Made by a program: the position numbers and the translations under genes | Notes under the pieces: generated by a model | Database searches by the model: none | What the model was told of the DNA's origin: nothing | The model's input: only the letters and a program-made list of their open reading frames with translations | Assembly (NCBI RefSeq): GCF_029382255.1 | Contig: NZ_JARLLG010000016.1 | Location: 1 to 33,937 of the forward strand | Source of the DNA: Isoptericola croceus | GTDB taxonomy: Bacteria > Actinomycetota > Actinomycetes > Actinomycetales > Cellulomonadaceae | Length of the DNA stretch: 33,937 nucleotides | Reading direction: 5' to 3' | Part shown: positions 16,807 to 24,729 of the stretch, in pieces | Numbering within the stretch: position 1 is the stretch's first letter | Layout: each line of letters opens with the position of its first letter

Positions 16807-16915
16807 GATCCACCAGCCTCCTGGTTCCGTCCGGGTGTCGGCCCGTCGTCGTGGTCTCCCGGTGTCGCGCGTGCGGACCGCCGCGATTCACCATACTGCT
16901 TCGATGCTACGCGCG

Positions 16916-17992
16916 TCATTGCAGGTCAGCGCGCTGAACGGCATACTCCGCGATCTCGCGTGCTGCCTCGAGGTAAGCCAGTGCGCCCGTCGAACCCGGG
17001 TCGTAGGTCATCACCGTCTGTCCGTACGAGGGCGCCTCGGAGATCCTCACGGACCGTGGAACGGTGGTCCGCAATGTCTGGTCCGGGAAGTGCTGACGCA
17101 CCTCCGCGGCCACCTGCTGCGCAAGATTGGTGCGTCCGTCGTACATCGTGAGCAAGATCGTCGAGACAACCAGGTCGGGATTCAGGTGTGCCTTGATGAG
17201 CTCGATCGTCTTGAGCAGCTGACTCAACCCTTCGAGCGCGTAGTACTCGCACTGGATCGGGATGAGCACCTCACGACCGGTGACGAACGCGTTCACCGTC
17301 AGCAGGCCGAGGCTCGGCGGGCAGTCGACGAAGACATAGTCGATCGGGTCCTCACCGCGTGCGGTGCGCTCGTCGAGGTACCGGTCGAGCGCCTTGCGCA
17401 GCCTCGTCTCGCGAGACACGAGGGAGACGAGCTCGATCTCCGCACCAGATAGGTCGATCGTCGCGGGAACCGCCCACAGGCCGTCCACGTCGGGGCACGC
17501 CTGTACTGCGGACTCGATCGGCTCGTCCTCCACCAACACCTCGTAGATCGAGGGGGTCCCCGCGCGATGCTCGATCCCGAGCGCGGTGGACGCGTTGCCC
17601 TGAGGGTCGTTGTCGATGACGAGCACCTTCAGCCCGGCGCGTGCCAAGCCGGCGGCGAGGTTCACGGTCGTCGTCGTCTTCCCGACGCCACCCTTCTGGT
17701 TGGCGACCGTGATGATCCGGGTTCGATCCGGACGCGGGAATCGCCGCCCGTCCAGCTCGATCCGCCGTCGCGCATCCACCGCAAGCTGTGCAGCCAGCGG
17801 AGTGTCTTCATCGACCTCCGGGACCGAGGACTTCAGCGCCTCACGGTGAAAGTCGACGTCCTCACCTGAAGGGTTGTACCCAGGCCACGACCGGACGGGT
17901 GTTTCACGTGAAACATCGGCATCACGCGCCTCGGGGTTGCTCCAGGTACCACTCCCGGACGTCGCGTCCGGGTGGTCGGCGCTCATGCTCAC
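16916..17992 (-). CDS. parA: chromosome partitioning ATPase ParA
   Basis: The deviant-Walker ATPase forms nucleoid-bound dimers that draw ParB-parS complexes apart. The 358-residue protein has KGGVGKTT (about 100-107, with the signature Lys), a Walker A' region DNDPQGNAS and Walker B-like VFVDCPPSLG. About 90 extra N-terminal residues precede the ATPase core. They include D26-T31 (DVSRET), the translation of a parS site inside the gene. GTG 17992 was chosen because GGAGGA lies 7 nt upstream; ATG 17986 (two codons later) and GTG 18019 are alternatives. Confidence 0.96.
   Translation of the reverse strand: MSMSADHPDATSGSGTWSNPEARDADVSRETPVRSWPGYNPSGEDVDFHREALKSSVPEVDEDTPLAAQLAVDARRRIELDGRRFPRPDRTRIITVANQKGGVGKTTTTVNLAAGLARAGLKVLVIDNDPQGNASTALGIEHRAGTPSIYEVLVEDEPIESAVQACPDVDGLWAVPATIDLSGAEIELVSLVSRETRLRKALDRYLDERTARGEDPIDYVFVDCPPSLGLLTVNAFVTGREVLIPIQCEYYALEGLSQLLKTIELIKAHLNPDLVVSTILLTMYDGRTNLAQQVAAEVRQHFPDQTLRTTVPRSVRISEAPSYGQTVMTYDPGSTGALAYLEAAREIAEYAVQRADLQ
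17900..17915. other. parS site 3 inside the parA coding sequence
   Basis: TGTTTCACGTGAAACA, read on the minus strand as part of codons 26-31 of parA. Its flanks are not palindromic. Confidence 0.96.
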
Positions 17993-18121
17993 GGGTCGTT
18001 CCTCCACGTCGCGTCGCACGTCGGTGCAGTTCCGCGCTCACTCTACGGCCTCGCGCCCACGCCCGCGGCGATGACACCCACAGGCACGGAGCCTCGTCCG
18101 GGATCGGCCGATACATCGACT

Positions 18122-18159
18122 GCGCCCCGGCATGTTTCACGTGAAACATGCCGGGGCGC
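18122..18159 (-). terminator. 38-bp perfect palindrome after rsmG, with parS at its centre
   Basis: Positions 18122-18159 are perfectly self-complementary around 18140/18141, with outer arms of GCGCCCCGGCA. It lies 21 nt after the rsmG stop (minus strand), upstream of parA. There is no T-tract. Confidence 0.65.
18133..18148. other. parS site 4 (perfect 16-bp)
   Basis: TGTTTCACGTGAAACA at the centre of the rsmG-parA palindrome. Confidence 0.97.
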
Positions 18160-18180
18160 TGCCACGGAAGCACTGACTCG

Positions 18181-18828
18181 CTATCGACGACGGATGCGCA
18201 GCACGGTGGTCGCCTCGACGCCGTCGACCGTTCGCCCTTCCAAGATCTCCGGCTCGCCCTGGGCAAGCTTGCGGAGCACCTTCCGCGCCGGCTCGATCTC
18301 CTGCTCGACATTGCGGCCCTTGAGCACGACCAGCTCGCCGCCGGACCTGACGAGAGGCAGGCTGATCCTCGCCAGCTTCGACAGCGCGGCCACCGCCCGC
18401 GACGTCACCGCGTCAAGCTCAAGGGCGCCGTCGTACTCCTCTGCCCGCCCGCGCTGGACGACGACGTTCCCCAGGTCGAGGTCGGCGACGATCTCCTCGA
18501 GCCAGGCCGTCCGCCGCTCCATCGGCTCGATCAGATGGACCTGGGCGTCGGGTCGCATGATGGCGATGACGATCCCCGGAAGCCCTGCACCGGATCCGAT
18601 GTCCGCCACGGAGTTCGCAGCCGACAGGAACGGCACCACCGCTGCCGAGTTGAGGATGTGTCGTTCCCACAGGCGATCGACCTCGCGGGGGCCGATCAGC
18701 CCGCGCAGCTCACCTTCATCCCGGAGCCGAGCATGGAAGCGGGCCACCGCCTCGTAGTGCTCGCCGAAGTACTCACGCACTGCGGCACTCGTGCCGATCA
18801 TCTCGTCCGTTCCCACCATGCCCACCAT
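18181..18828 (-). CDS. rsmG: 16S rRNA (guanine527-N7)-methyltransferase
   Basis: RsmG (GidB) methylates N7 of G527 in 16S rRNA using S-adenosylmethionine; loss gives low-level streptomycin resistance in known cases. The 215-residue protein has LWERHILNS near residue 53, the SAM-binding motif VADIGSGAGLPG (about 74-85) and an acidic loop with LIEPMERR. Start choice is uncertain: ATG 18828 has no good ribosome site, and ATG 18819 and 18801 are alternatives without better ones. It sits between parS palindromes on both sides, in the conserved jag-rsmG-parA order. Confidence 0.93.
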   Translation of the reverse strand: MVGMVGTDEMIGTSAAVREYFGEHYEAVARFHARLRDEGELRGLIGPREVDRLWERHILNSAAVVPFLSAANSVADIGSGAGLPGIVIAIMRPDAQVHLIEPMERRTAWLEEIVADLDLGNVVVQRGRAEEYDGALELDAVTSRAVAALSKLARISLPLVRSGGELVVLKGRNVEQEIEPARKVLRKLAQGEPEILEGRTVDGVEATTVLRIRRR

Positions 18829-18884
18829 CCTGTCATTCCGCCTGGGCTGCCGCTGTGACGTCCACCGAGTCGCTCAGACGCGAC

Positions 18885-18918
18885 AGGGCCCGCTGTTTCA
18901 CGTGAAACAGCGGGCCCT
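18885..18918 (-). terminator. 34-bp perfect palindrome after jag, with parS at its centre
   Basis: Positions 18885-18918 are perfectly self-complementary around 18901/18902, with outer arms AGGGCCCGC. It begins 11 nt after the jag stop (minus strand) and ends the jag side of the gap before rsmG. Confidence 0.7.
18894..18909. other. parS site 5 (perfect 16-bp)
   Basis: TGTTTCACGTGAAACA at the centre of the jag-rsmG palindrome. Confidence 0.97.
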
Positions 18919-18929
18919 CTCCTCGGCCT

Positions 18930-19454
18930 TCAGTCCCCGGAGGGAGCTGCTCCCGGGTGCACCACCACGTACCGATGAGGCTCCATACCTGCCGAGTCGC
19001 TCGTGAGGCCGGCGGCAGCCACGGCGTCGTGCACCACCTTGCGCTCGAAGGCGTTCATCGGCGCCAACGAAACCGTCTCGCCGGAGTCCTGGACGCGTGC
19101 GATCGTGTCCCCGGCCAGGGACTCGATCTCGGCACGTCGTCCGGCGCGGAAACCGCCGACGTCGAGCATCAGTCGGCTCCGCTCCCCGGTCTTCGCCTGC
19201 ACTGCGAGACGAGTCAGGTCCTGCAGCGCTTCCAGCACCTCACCGTCCTTCCCGACCAGCACGTCCAGCGAGCGTGGGGAGTCCTCCGACACCACCTCGA
19301 CCGCTGCCCGTTCGTGATGGATGTCCAGGTCGATGTCCCCGTCGAGGTCGGCGATGTCGAGCAGCTCCTCGAGGTAGTCCGCGGCGACCTCGCCCTCCTC
19401 CTCGAGACGTGCCACCAACGTCTTGCCGTTCTCCGGCGTCGCGTCGCTCGTCAT
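18930..19454 (-). CDS. Jag/KhpB-type RNA-binding protein (KH and R3H domains)
   Basis: The 174-residue protein has an acidic N-terminus, a KH domain with loop VGKDGEVLEALQ (about 67-78) and a C-terminal R3H domain containing ERKVVH (Arg and His three residues apart). Members bind RNA, and in Gram-positive bacteria influence cell elongation and division, often with KhpA. The gene follows yidC by 7 nt, as usual. ATG 19454 has GAGG 5 nt upstream; the open frame to 19505 only overlaps yidC. Confidence 0.93.
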   Translation of the reverse strand: MTSDATPENGKTLVARLEEEGEVAADYLEELLDIADLDGDIDLDIHHERAAVEVVSEDSPRSLDVLVGKDGEVLEALQDLTRLAVQAKTGERSRLMLDVGGFRAGRRAEIESLAGDTIARVQDSGETVSLAPMNAFERKVVHDAVAAAGLTSDSAGMEPHRYVVVHPGAAPSGD

Positions 19455-19461
19455 CGCTACC

Positions 19462-20403
19462 TCACCTCTTCTTCTTCTTGCGGTTCTTCCGCACCGGCTG
19501 CTCACGCTGCCCCACAGGCTTGGGCGGCTCGATCTCCGTCGGCTCCTCCACCACGATGCCCTTCTTGGCGGCCTTCGCGGCCTGCTTCTCCTTGAGCACG
19601 CGCTCGGCCTCCGACCCCGGGGCCGGCATGCGCTTGATCGTGTAGAACTGCTGGCCCATCGACCACAGGTTGGTCGTGGTCCAGTAGATGAGCACGCCGA
19701 CCGGGAAGTTCACACCCGAGACCAGGAAGATCAACGGCAGGGCGTAGAGCATCATCTTCTGGGTGTTCGCCATCGGCCCTTCGAGCGCGGCCTTCGGCAT
19801 GTTCTTCATGGTCAGCTGACGCTGCGTGAAGAACGTCGTGGCGCTCATGGCCACGATGAGGAAGAGGATGACAGTCCGGGCGCCCCAGTCGTCCGTCTGC
19901 AGGAAGATGTCGGAGAGCTGGGCACCGAAGAGCGACGAGTGCTCGATGTCAGCCGCGATGCCCTGATCGATCGGACCGATGGCCGAGTCCGTGCCCGTGG
20001 AGATGTCGCCCAGGTTGTACAGCAGCCGGAACAGCGCGAAGAAGATCGGCGACTGCAGCAGGATCGGCATGCACGAGGCCATCGGGTTCGTGCCGTGCTT
20101 GCGGTAGAGCTCCATCGTCTCGCGGCCCATGGCTTCGCGCGACGAGGGATCCTTCTTGTTCTTGTACTTCTTCTGGATCGCCTGAAGCTCGGGCTGCATC
20201 ATCTGCATCCCGCGGGAGGCCTTGATCTGCTTGAAGAACAACGGGATCAGCAGGATACGGATGGCGATCACCAGAGCGACGATCGACAACACCCAGGCGA
20301 AGCCGGGCCCGTCCTGGAAGCCCAGCATCGTGAAGCCCTGGTGAGACCCGTACATGATCCAGGCCACAACCCACTGGATGGGGTACAGGATGGTATCGAT
20401 CAT
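19462..20403 (-). CDS. yidC: membrane protein insertase YidC
   Basis: YidC inserts and folds inner-membrane proteins, alone or with SecYEG. The 313-residue protein has about five membrane segments, the conserved groove Arg (Arg49 in AIRILLIPLF), a cytoplasmic helical loop (MQMMQPELQAIQKKYK) and the later signature QSPIFFALFRLL. The C-terminus is highly basic (KNRKKKKR), a ribosome-binding tail type. ATG 20403 has GGAG 10 nt upstream. It lies 55 bp after yidD in the rpmH-rnpA-yidD-yidC-jag operon. Confidence 0.96.
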   Translation of the reverse strand: MIDTILYPIQWVVAWIMYGSHQGFTMLGFQDGPGFAWVLSIVALVIAIRILLIPLFFKQIKASRGMQMMQPELQAIQKKYKNKKDPSSREAMGRETMELYRKHGTNPMASCMPILLQSPIFFALFRLLYNLGDISTGTDSAIGPIDQGIAADIEHSSLFGAQLSDIFLQTDDWGARTVILFLIVAMSATTFFTQRQLTMKNMPKAALEGPMANTQKMMLYALPLIFLVSGVNFPVGVLIYWTTTNLWSMGQQFYTIKRMPAPGSEAERVLKEKQAAKAAKKGIVVEEPTEIEPPKPVGQREQPVRKNRKKKKR

Positions 20404-20458
20404 CCCGAGATGTCTCCTCTGTCGGAAAGCTGAGTCCGGGTGGCGCGATCCCGGGAGG

Positions 20459-20755
20459 TCAGTGCGTGTCGGCGCCGCGGTGCTCGTGCTGCCGAGCCGG
20501 CGGAACGTCGTCGACGCCGCCGAGGCTCCACGGGTTGCACCGCAGGATCCGCCAGAGGGCGAGTCCGGTCCCCCGCAGCGGTCCGTGCGTGCGGACTGCG
20601 ATGAGCGCGTACTGCGAGCAGGACGGGTAGTACTTGCATGTGGGCCCGGTCATCGGCGACACGACGGCCTGATAGACGCGGATCGCGCCGACGAGCACGG
20701 CGGTGGGAACGGCGCGGATCAGCTCTCGGCTGCGTCCGAGCACGGTCTCGGTCAT
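20459..20755 (-). CDS. yidD: membrane protein insertion efficiency factor YidD
   Basis: The small 98-residue protein carries the family signature TCKYYPSCSQYA and RCNPW, with conserved Cys residues and an amphipathic N-terminal helix. YidD associates with the inner membrane and helps YidC-dependent insertion. Its ATG overlaps the rnpA stop by 4 nt (ATGA), so translation is coupled. Confidence 0.95.
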   Translation of the reverse strand: MTETVLGRSRELIRAVPTAVLVGAIRVYQAVVSPMTGPTCKYYPSCSQYALIAVRTHGPLRGTGLALWRILRCNPWSLGGVDDVPPARQHEHRGADTH

Positions 20756-21111
20756 CTGCTCGGCTCCGTCGTCCGAGCGAGCGCCTTGTGCATGCCGCGG
20801 GAGACGTCGCGGTCGAGCCGCGCGTAGTCGGCCGTCGCAGAGGCCGGCAGGGCGCGCAGCACGACGAGGGCGTCGGCGGGAAGCTCGTCGACATGAGCAG
20901 CCGCAACGCCCCGCAACCGGCGCTTCACGAGGTTCCGGTGCACGGCGTTACCGACGGCCTTGGAGACCACCAGACCGACCAGCGGTCCGTCGGTCCGGTC
21001 GGCGGTACGGGCCAGGTGGACGACGACGGTCGAGCGCCCTGCGCGCGCGCCACGACGCACCGCTCGTTCGAAGTCGAAGGAGCGGCGCATGCGGCGCGCC
21101 GCAGGGAGCAC
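20752..21111 (-). CDS. rnpA: ribonuclease P protein component
   Basis: This basic protein partners the RNase P RNA in removing 5' leaders from pre-tRNA. The 119-residue protein starts LPAARRMRRS, has F-D-F-E near residue 12 and the RNR-like motif AVHRNLVKRRLR (about 54-65). The GTG at 21111 is 3 nt after the rpmH stop and gives the usual family N-terminus; no strong ribosome site is visible, suggesting coupling to rpmH. Confidence 0.95.
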   Translation of the reverse strand: MLPAARRMRRSFDFERAVRRGARAGRSTVVVHLARTADRTDGPLVGLVVSKAVGNAVHRNLVKRRLRGVAAAHVDELPADALVVLRALPASATADYARLDRDVSRGMHKALARTTEPSR

Positions 21112-21114
21112 GGC

Positions 21115-21252
21115 TCAGGCAGAGAGCTCGGTGCGGCCCTTGCGACGGCGGGCCGCGAGGATGGCGCGACCGGCGCGGGTGCGCATGCGCAGCCGGAAGC
21201 CGTGGGTCTTCGCGCGACGGCGGGTGTTCGGCTGGAAGGTCCGCTTGCTCAC
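21115..21252 (-). CDS. rpmH: 50S ribosomal protein L34
   Basis: The 45-residue, very basic protein starts with the unmistakable [18 protein letters not shown] and ends GRTELSA. GTG 21252 has GGAG 6 nt upstream. First gene of the minus-strand operon, divergent from dnaA. Confidence 0.98.
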   Translation of the reverse strand: MSKRTFQPNTRRRAKTHGFRLRMRTRAGRAILAARRRKGRTELSA

Positions 21253-21411
21253 GAGGTGCTCCAAGAAACGTCGGGGAGGTACACCGTCAGTTCCTCGACG
21301 ATGTCGGTCAGGTTGCAGGCCGGCGCCTGCACGGGCAGGGTGTCGACCGGGCCGACCCGAGGCCGCACACCCTGGAGAAGGGCGCGCGAAAGTATCTGGA
21401 ACGGCTGTCCG

Positions 21412-21441
21412 ACGTTACGCCGGAGGACCCGCTCCGGTCAA
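21412..21441 (-). promoter_or_regulatory. candidate promoter of the rpmH operon
   Basis: On the minus strand TTGACC (21441-21436) and TAACGT (21417-21412) are separated by 18 bp. This would give an rpmH leader of about 155 nt, which contains a hairpin with 7-nt arms (21314-21320 and 21325-21331). The rest of the 21253-21480 gap shows nothing else. Confidence 0.5.
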
Positions 21442-21487
21442 CTTGGCCCAGGGTGACGACGACGACACCTGGACCCCCGCTCCGCCG

Positions 21488-21541
21488 TCGTCCACATAGA
21501 TGTCCACAGGTTCCACAGGGTGTGGAAAACTATGTGGACAC
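21488..21541. promoter_or_regulatory. cluster of five DnaA-box-like sites upstream of dnaA
   Basis: Near matches to TTGTCCACA lie at 21488-21496 (8/9), 21500-21508 (8/9) and 21509-21517. Reverse-orientation copies are at 21521-21529 and 21533-21541 (8/9). The group sits just ahead of the dnaA ribosome site, suggesting autoregulation by DnaA and possibly part of the origin. Confidence 0.65.
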
Positions 21542-21568
21542 TGACACCGACCGCCCGGAGGAACCCCC

Positions 21569-22996
21569 GTGCCCCAGCCCGACGCCGACATCACCGAGGT
21601 CTGGGCACAGACCCTGGCGACCCTCGAGGCGCGGTCGGACATGACGCAGCGGCAGCTGGCCTTCATCAAGCTCGCCAAGCCGATGGCGATCCTGGAGGAC
21701 ACCGTCTTCATCGCGGTGCCGCACGAGCAGACCCGGAACTATCTGGAGACCAGCGTGCGGGACCAGCTCGTCTCCGCGATGTCGTCGACGCTCGCCCGAG
21801 ACATCCGGTTCGGCATCACCGTCGACCCCGAGCTGAGCCACGAAGCGCTCGCCGGACCCACACAGGACTACAGCCCGCCGTCCGAGGAGCCCGAGACCTC
21901 GGTGCCCGAGCGCGTCGACGTGCGGCCCGCTCCGCCTGCGCGCAAGGAGGCGGCGGAGCCCACCCGGCTCAACCCGAAGTACATCTTCGAGACGTTCGTC
22001 ATCGGGTCGTCCAACCGGTTCGCGCACGCGGCGGCCGTCGCGGTCGCGGAGGCTCCCGCCAAGGCGTACAACCCCCTCTTCATCTACGGCGACTCCGGGT
22101 TGGGCAAGACCCACCTGCTGCACGCCATCGGCCACTACGCCCACAACCTCTACCCGCACGTGCGGGTCCGGTACGTGAACTCGGAGGAGTTCACGAACGA
22201 CTTCATCAACAGCATCGGCGAAGGTCGCACCGGCGCGTTCCAACGGCGGTACCGCGACGTCGACGTCCTCCTCATCGACGACATCCAGTTCCTGCAGGGC
22301 AAGGAACAGACGATGGAGGAGTTCTTCCACACCTTCAACGCGCTGCACAACGCCGACAAGCAGGTGGTCATCACCTCGGACGTCCCGCCCAAGCAGCTCG
22401 ACGGCTTCGAGGACCGGCTGCGCTCACGGTTCGAGTGGGGTCTCATCACCGACGTCCAGCCGCCGGACCTCGAGACCCGCATCGCGATCCTGCGCAAGAA
22501 GGCCGCGAGCGAACGTCTCGACGTGCCGGCGGAGGTGCTCAGCTACATCGGTTCGCGCATCTCGACCAACATCCGTGAGCTCGAGGGTGCCCTCATCCGG
22601 GTGACCGCCTTCGCGAACCTCAACAAGCAGCAGGTGGACCTCGCTCTCACCGAGATCGTCCTCAAGGACCTCATCACGGACGACGACCAGGCCACCGAGA
22701 TCACCCCGGCGATGGTCATCGCCCAGACCGCCGCGTACTTCGGGCTCACGATCGACGACCTCTGCGGCACGTCCCGATCGCGGGTGCTCGTCACCGCACG
22801 GCAGATCGCCATGTACCTCTGCCGCGAGCTGACCGACCTCTCTCTGCCCAAGATCGGCCAGCAGTTCGGCGGCCGGGACCACACGACGGTCATGCACGCG
22901 AACAAGAAGATCGCCGGCCAGATGGCGGAGCGTCGGTCGACGTACAACCAGGTCACCGAGCTGACGAGCCGGATCAAGCAGCAGCACCGCGGCTGA
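21569..22996 (+). CDS. dnaA: chromosomal replication initiator protein DnaA
   Basis: AAA+ ATPase that binds DnaA boxes, opens oriC and loads the replication machinery. The 475-residue protein has domain I (about 1-85), an acidic Pro/Glu linker, and the AAA+ domain with Walker A GDSGLGKT (174-181) and Walker B LLIDDIQF (about 233-240). Domain IV contains the DNA-binding signature GRDHTTVMHA. GTG 21569 has GGAGGA 6 nt upstream. Its stop codon overlaps the first degenerate DnaA box of the downstream origin region. Confidence 0.98.
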   Translation: MPQPDADITEVWAQTLATLEARSDMTQRQLAFIKLAKPMAILEDTVFIAVPHEQTRNYLETSVRDQLVSAMSSTLARDIRFGITVDPELSHEALAGPTQDYSPPSEEPETSVPERVDVRPAPPARKEAAEPTRLNPKYIFETFVIGSSNRFAHAAAVAVAEAPAKAYNPLFIYGDSGLGKTHLLHAIGHYAHNLYPHVRVRYVNSEEFTNDFINSIGEGRTGAFQRRYRDVDVLLIDDIQFLQGKEQTMEEFFHTFNALHNADKQVVITSDVPPKQLDGFEDRLRSRFEWGLITDVQPPDLETRIAILRKKAASERLDVPAEVLSYIGSRISTNIRELEGALIRVTAFANLNKQQVDLALTEIVLKDLITDDDQATEITPAMVIAQTAAYFGLTIDDLCGTSRSRVLVTARQIAMYLCRELTDLSLPKIGQQFGGRDHTTVMHANKKIAGQMAERRSTYNQVTELTSRIKQQHRG

Positions 22997-23350
22997 TCCA
23001 CAGTTCCACAGCCCTGTGGACAACCTGGTGTTCACAGGGTTGCCCACAGACCGGCGCCCGAGATCATGCGATATCGGGTGGGCTGTCCCCATCCTGTGGA
23101 CCGACTCGGTGGACAACTCGCCCCATCGTCGCCCCGATCCAATTCACACCTGTGGACAAGGTTGTGGATGCCTGTGGAACACGCGGTGGAACCGGTGGAT
23201 GAACGGACCACGAACGGTGGACGGCTGTGGGTACAGAAACCGTCGCCCACAGGCCCACCGAGTTGCCCACAGGTTCGCCCCCAGCCGCCTCCACAGGCTG
23301 TCAACAGCGCTGACCTGCGCAGACATGGCTTTTCCCCATGATCCACAACC
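22994..23350. other. probable oriC: DnaA-box-rich dnaA-dnaN gap
   Basis: Two perfect boxes (TGTGGACAA, reverse orientation) lie at 23015-23023 and 23151-23159. Degenerate copies are at 22994-23002, 23002-23010, 23040-23048 (TTGCCCACA), 23095-23103, 23108-23116, 23163-23171, 23173-23181, 23263-23271 (TTGCCCACA) and 23339-23347. No gene is supported here. There is no long AT-rich stretch; the least GC-rich spots are around 23140 and 23328. Actinobacterial origins usually lie here and contain many weak boxes. Confidence 0.85.
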
Positions 23351-23453
23351 CCTACGACGACGATGAACGTGTTTCTCCGAGGAAGAGGGCAAGACGCCTT
23401 CGAAGGGCTGGGCGGCCTGTGCGGTGCACCCTTCCTCCTCGGCCTCGGCACGG

Positions 23454-23459
23454 TAGGGT
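23454..23459 (+). promoter_or_regulatory. candidate -10 of the dnaN promoter
   Basis: TAGGGT, identical to the NUDIX -10, lies 65 nt before the dnaN start. No clear -35 is visible. The 23351-23524 stretch otherwise holds only the leader. Confidence 0.4.
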
Positions 23460-23524
23460 TTGCACGGACGACGGCGCTGCTGCCAGGCATGTCGTCGTAC
23501 CGCACGAGCACACTGAGGAGTGGG

Positions 23525-24658
23525 ATGAAGTTCCGGGTTGAACGTGACGTCCTGGCCGAGGCCGTGACCTGGACGGCCCGCACCCTCCCCACGCGGCCGC
23601 CGGCACCGGTGCTGGCCGGGGTCCGGATCGAGGCGGACACGTCCGGCACCATCGGGCTCGCGAGCTTCGACTACGAGGTCTCGGCCCGCTCGGAGATTCC
23701 CGCCGAGGTCTCGGAGCCCGGCACGGTCCTCGTCTCCGGACGGCTCCTCGCCGAGATCTCTCGCGCGCTGCCCAGCAAGCCCGTGGACGTGACGGTCGAG
23801 GGCAACAAGGTCGCGCTGACCTGTGGTGCCTCCCGGTTCACCCTGCTGACCATGCCCGTCGAGGACTACCCCGCGCTGCCGACGATGCCCGAGCTCTCCG
23901 GCACCGTCACGGGCGACTCCCTGACCCACGCCGTCGCGCAGGTGAGCGTCGCGGCCAGCCGCGACGACACGCTCCCCCTCCTGACGGGCGTCCGGATGGA
24001 GATCGAGGGCGAGCGGATCACCCTGCTCGCCACCGACCGCTATCGGCTCGCCCTGCGGGAGCTCACCTGGACGCCGGCGACTCCTGGCTACTCCGCCGTG
24101 GCGCTCGTGCGGGCCCGGACCCTCAACGACGTCGCCAAGTCGCTCGGCTCCTCCGGTGGTCAGGTCAACATCGGGCTCTCCACCGGCGAGGGCATCGACC
24201 TCATCGGCTTCGAGGCCGGTGGGCGGCACACGACGTCCCAGCTCGTGGACGGCGACTACCCCGCGGTGCGCCGGCTCTTCCCCGACGCGACCCCGATCCA
24301 CGCCGTCGTGCCCACCCAGGCGCTCATCGACGCGGCCAAGCGTGTCGCGCTGGTGGCCGAGCGCAACACCCCGATCCGCCTCGCGTTCTCCGAGGGCCAG
24401 GTCGTGCTCGACGCGGGCCAGGGGGACGACGCCCAGGCGTCCGAGGCCCTCGAGGCCGTGCTCGTCGGGGAGGACATCCAGGTCGCGTTCAACCCGCAGT
24501 TCCTGCTGGACGGGCTCGGTGCCCTGGGGACGGACTTCGTCCGGATGTCGTTCACCCACCCCAACAAGCCGGTCGAGTTCACCGGCCAGGAGTCGCTGGA
24601 CGGCGAGGACTCCTCGGCGTACCGCTACCTGCTGGTGCCCATCCGTTTCTCGGCCTAG
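23525..24658 (+). CDS. dnaN: DNA polymerase III beta subunit (sliding clamp)
   Basis: The ring-shaped clamp keeps the polymerase on DNA and recruits repair proteins. The 377-residue protein has the three-repeat clamp architecture: it starts MKFRVERDVLAEAVTW, contains LLATDRYRLALREL in domain 2 and ends YRYLLVPIRF, the hydrophobic pocket terminus of this family. ATG 23525 has GAGGAG immediately upstream; the frame is open to 23363 but that part crosses the promoter and lacks family character. Confidence 0.97.
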   Translation: MKFRVERDVLAEAVTWTARTLPTRPPAPVLAGVRIEADTSGTIGLASFDYEVSARSEIPAEVSEPGTVLVSGRLLAEISRALPSKPVDVTVEGNKVALTCGASRFTLLTMPVEDYPALPTMPELSGTVTGDSLTHAVAQVSVAASRDDTLPLLTGVRMEIEGERITLLATDRYRLALRELTWTPATPGYSAVALVRARTLNDVAKSLGSSGGQVNIGLSTGEGIDLIGFEAGGRHTTSQLVDGDYPAVRRLFPDATPIHAVVPTQALIDAAKRVALVAERNTPIRLAFSEGQVVLDAGQGDDAQASEALEAVLVGEDIQVAFNPQFLLDGLGALGTDFVRMSFTHPNKPVEFTGQESLDGEDSSAYRYLLVPIRFSA

Positions 24659-24691
24659 CGGCTCGCCCGCGCGTCGGCTCGTCCGGCCCCG

Positions 24692-24697
24692 TACGCT
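24692..24697 (+). promoter_or_regulatory. candidate -10 of a gnd promoter
   Basis: TACGCT fits TANNNT. Transcription would start near 24704-24705, just before the GGGGAGG ribosome site (24714-24720). A leaderless start at ATG 24705 is the alternative reading. Confidence 0.35.
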
Positions 24698-24720
24698 CGC
24701 TGCGATGCCACTTGGGGAGG

Positions 24721-24729
24721 TTGTCCACA
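24721..24729. promoter_or_regulatory. perfect DnaA box overlapping the gnd start codon
   Basis: TTGTCCACA matches the actinobacterial DnaA box at all nine positions. It fills the spacer between the ribosome site and ATG 24729, so DnaA bound here would sit on the transcribed start of gnd. Confidence 0.6.

Noticed and set aside
17406-17417. GTCTCGCGAGAC palindrome inside parA as a sixth parS
   Set aside because: Extended to 16 bp it matches parS at only 10 of 16 positions.
19455-19463. Nine-base match to the GAGGTAGCGC repeat upstream of jag
   Set aside because: The bases are the jag ribosome site and spacer; a lone partial copy without partners.
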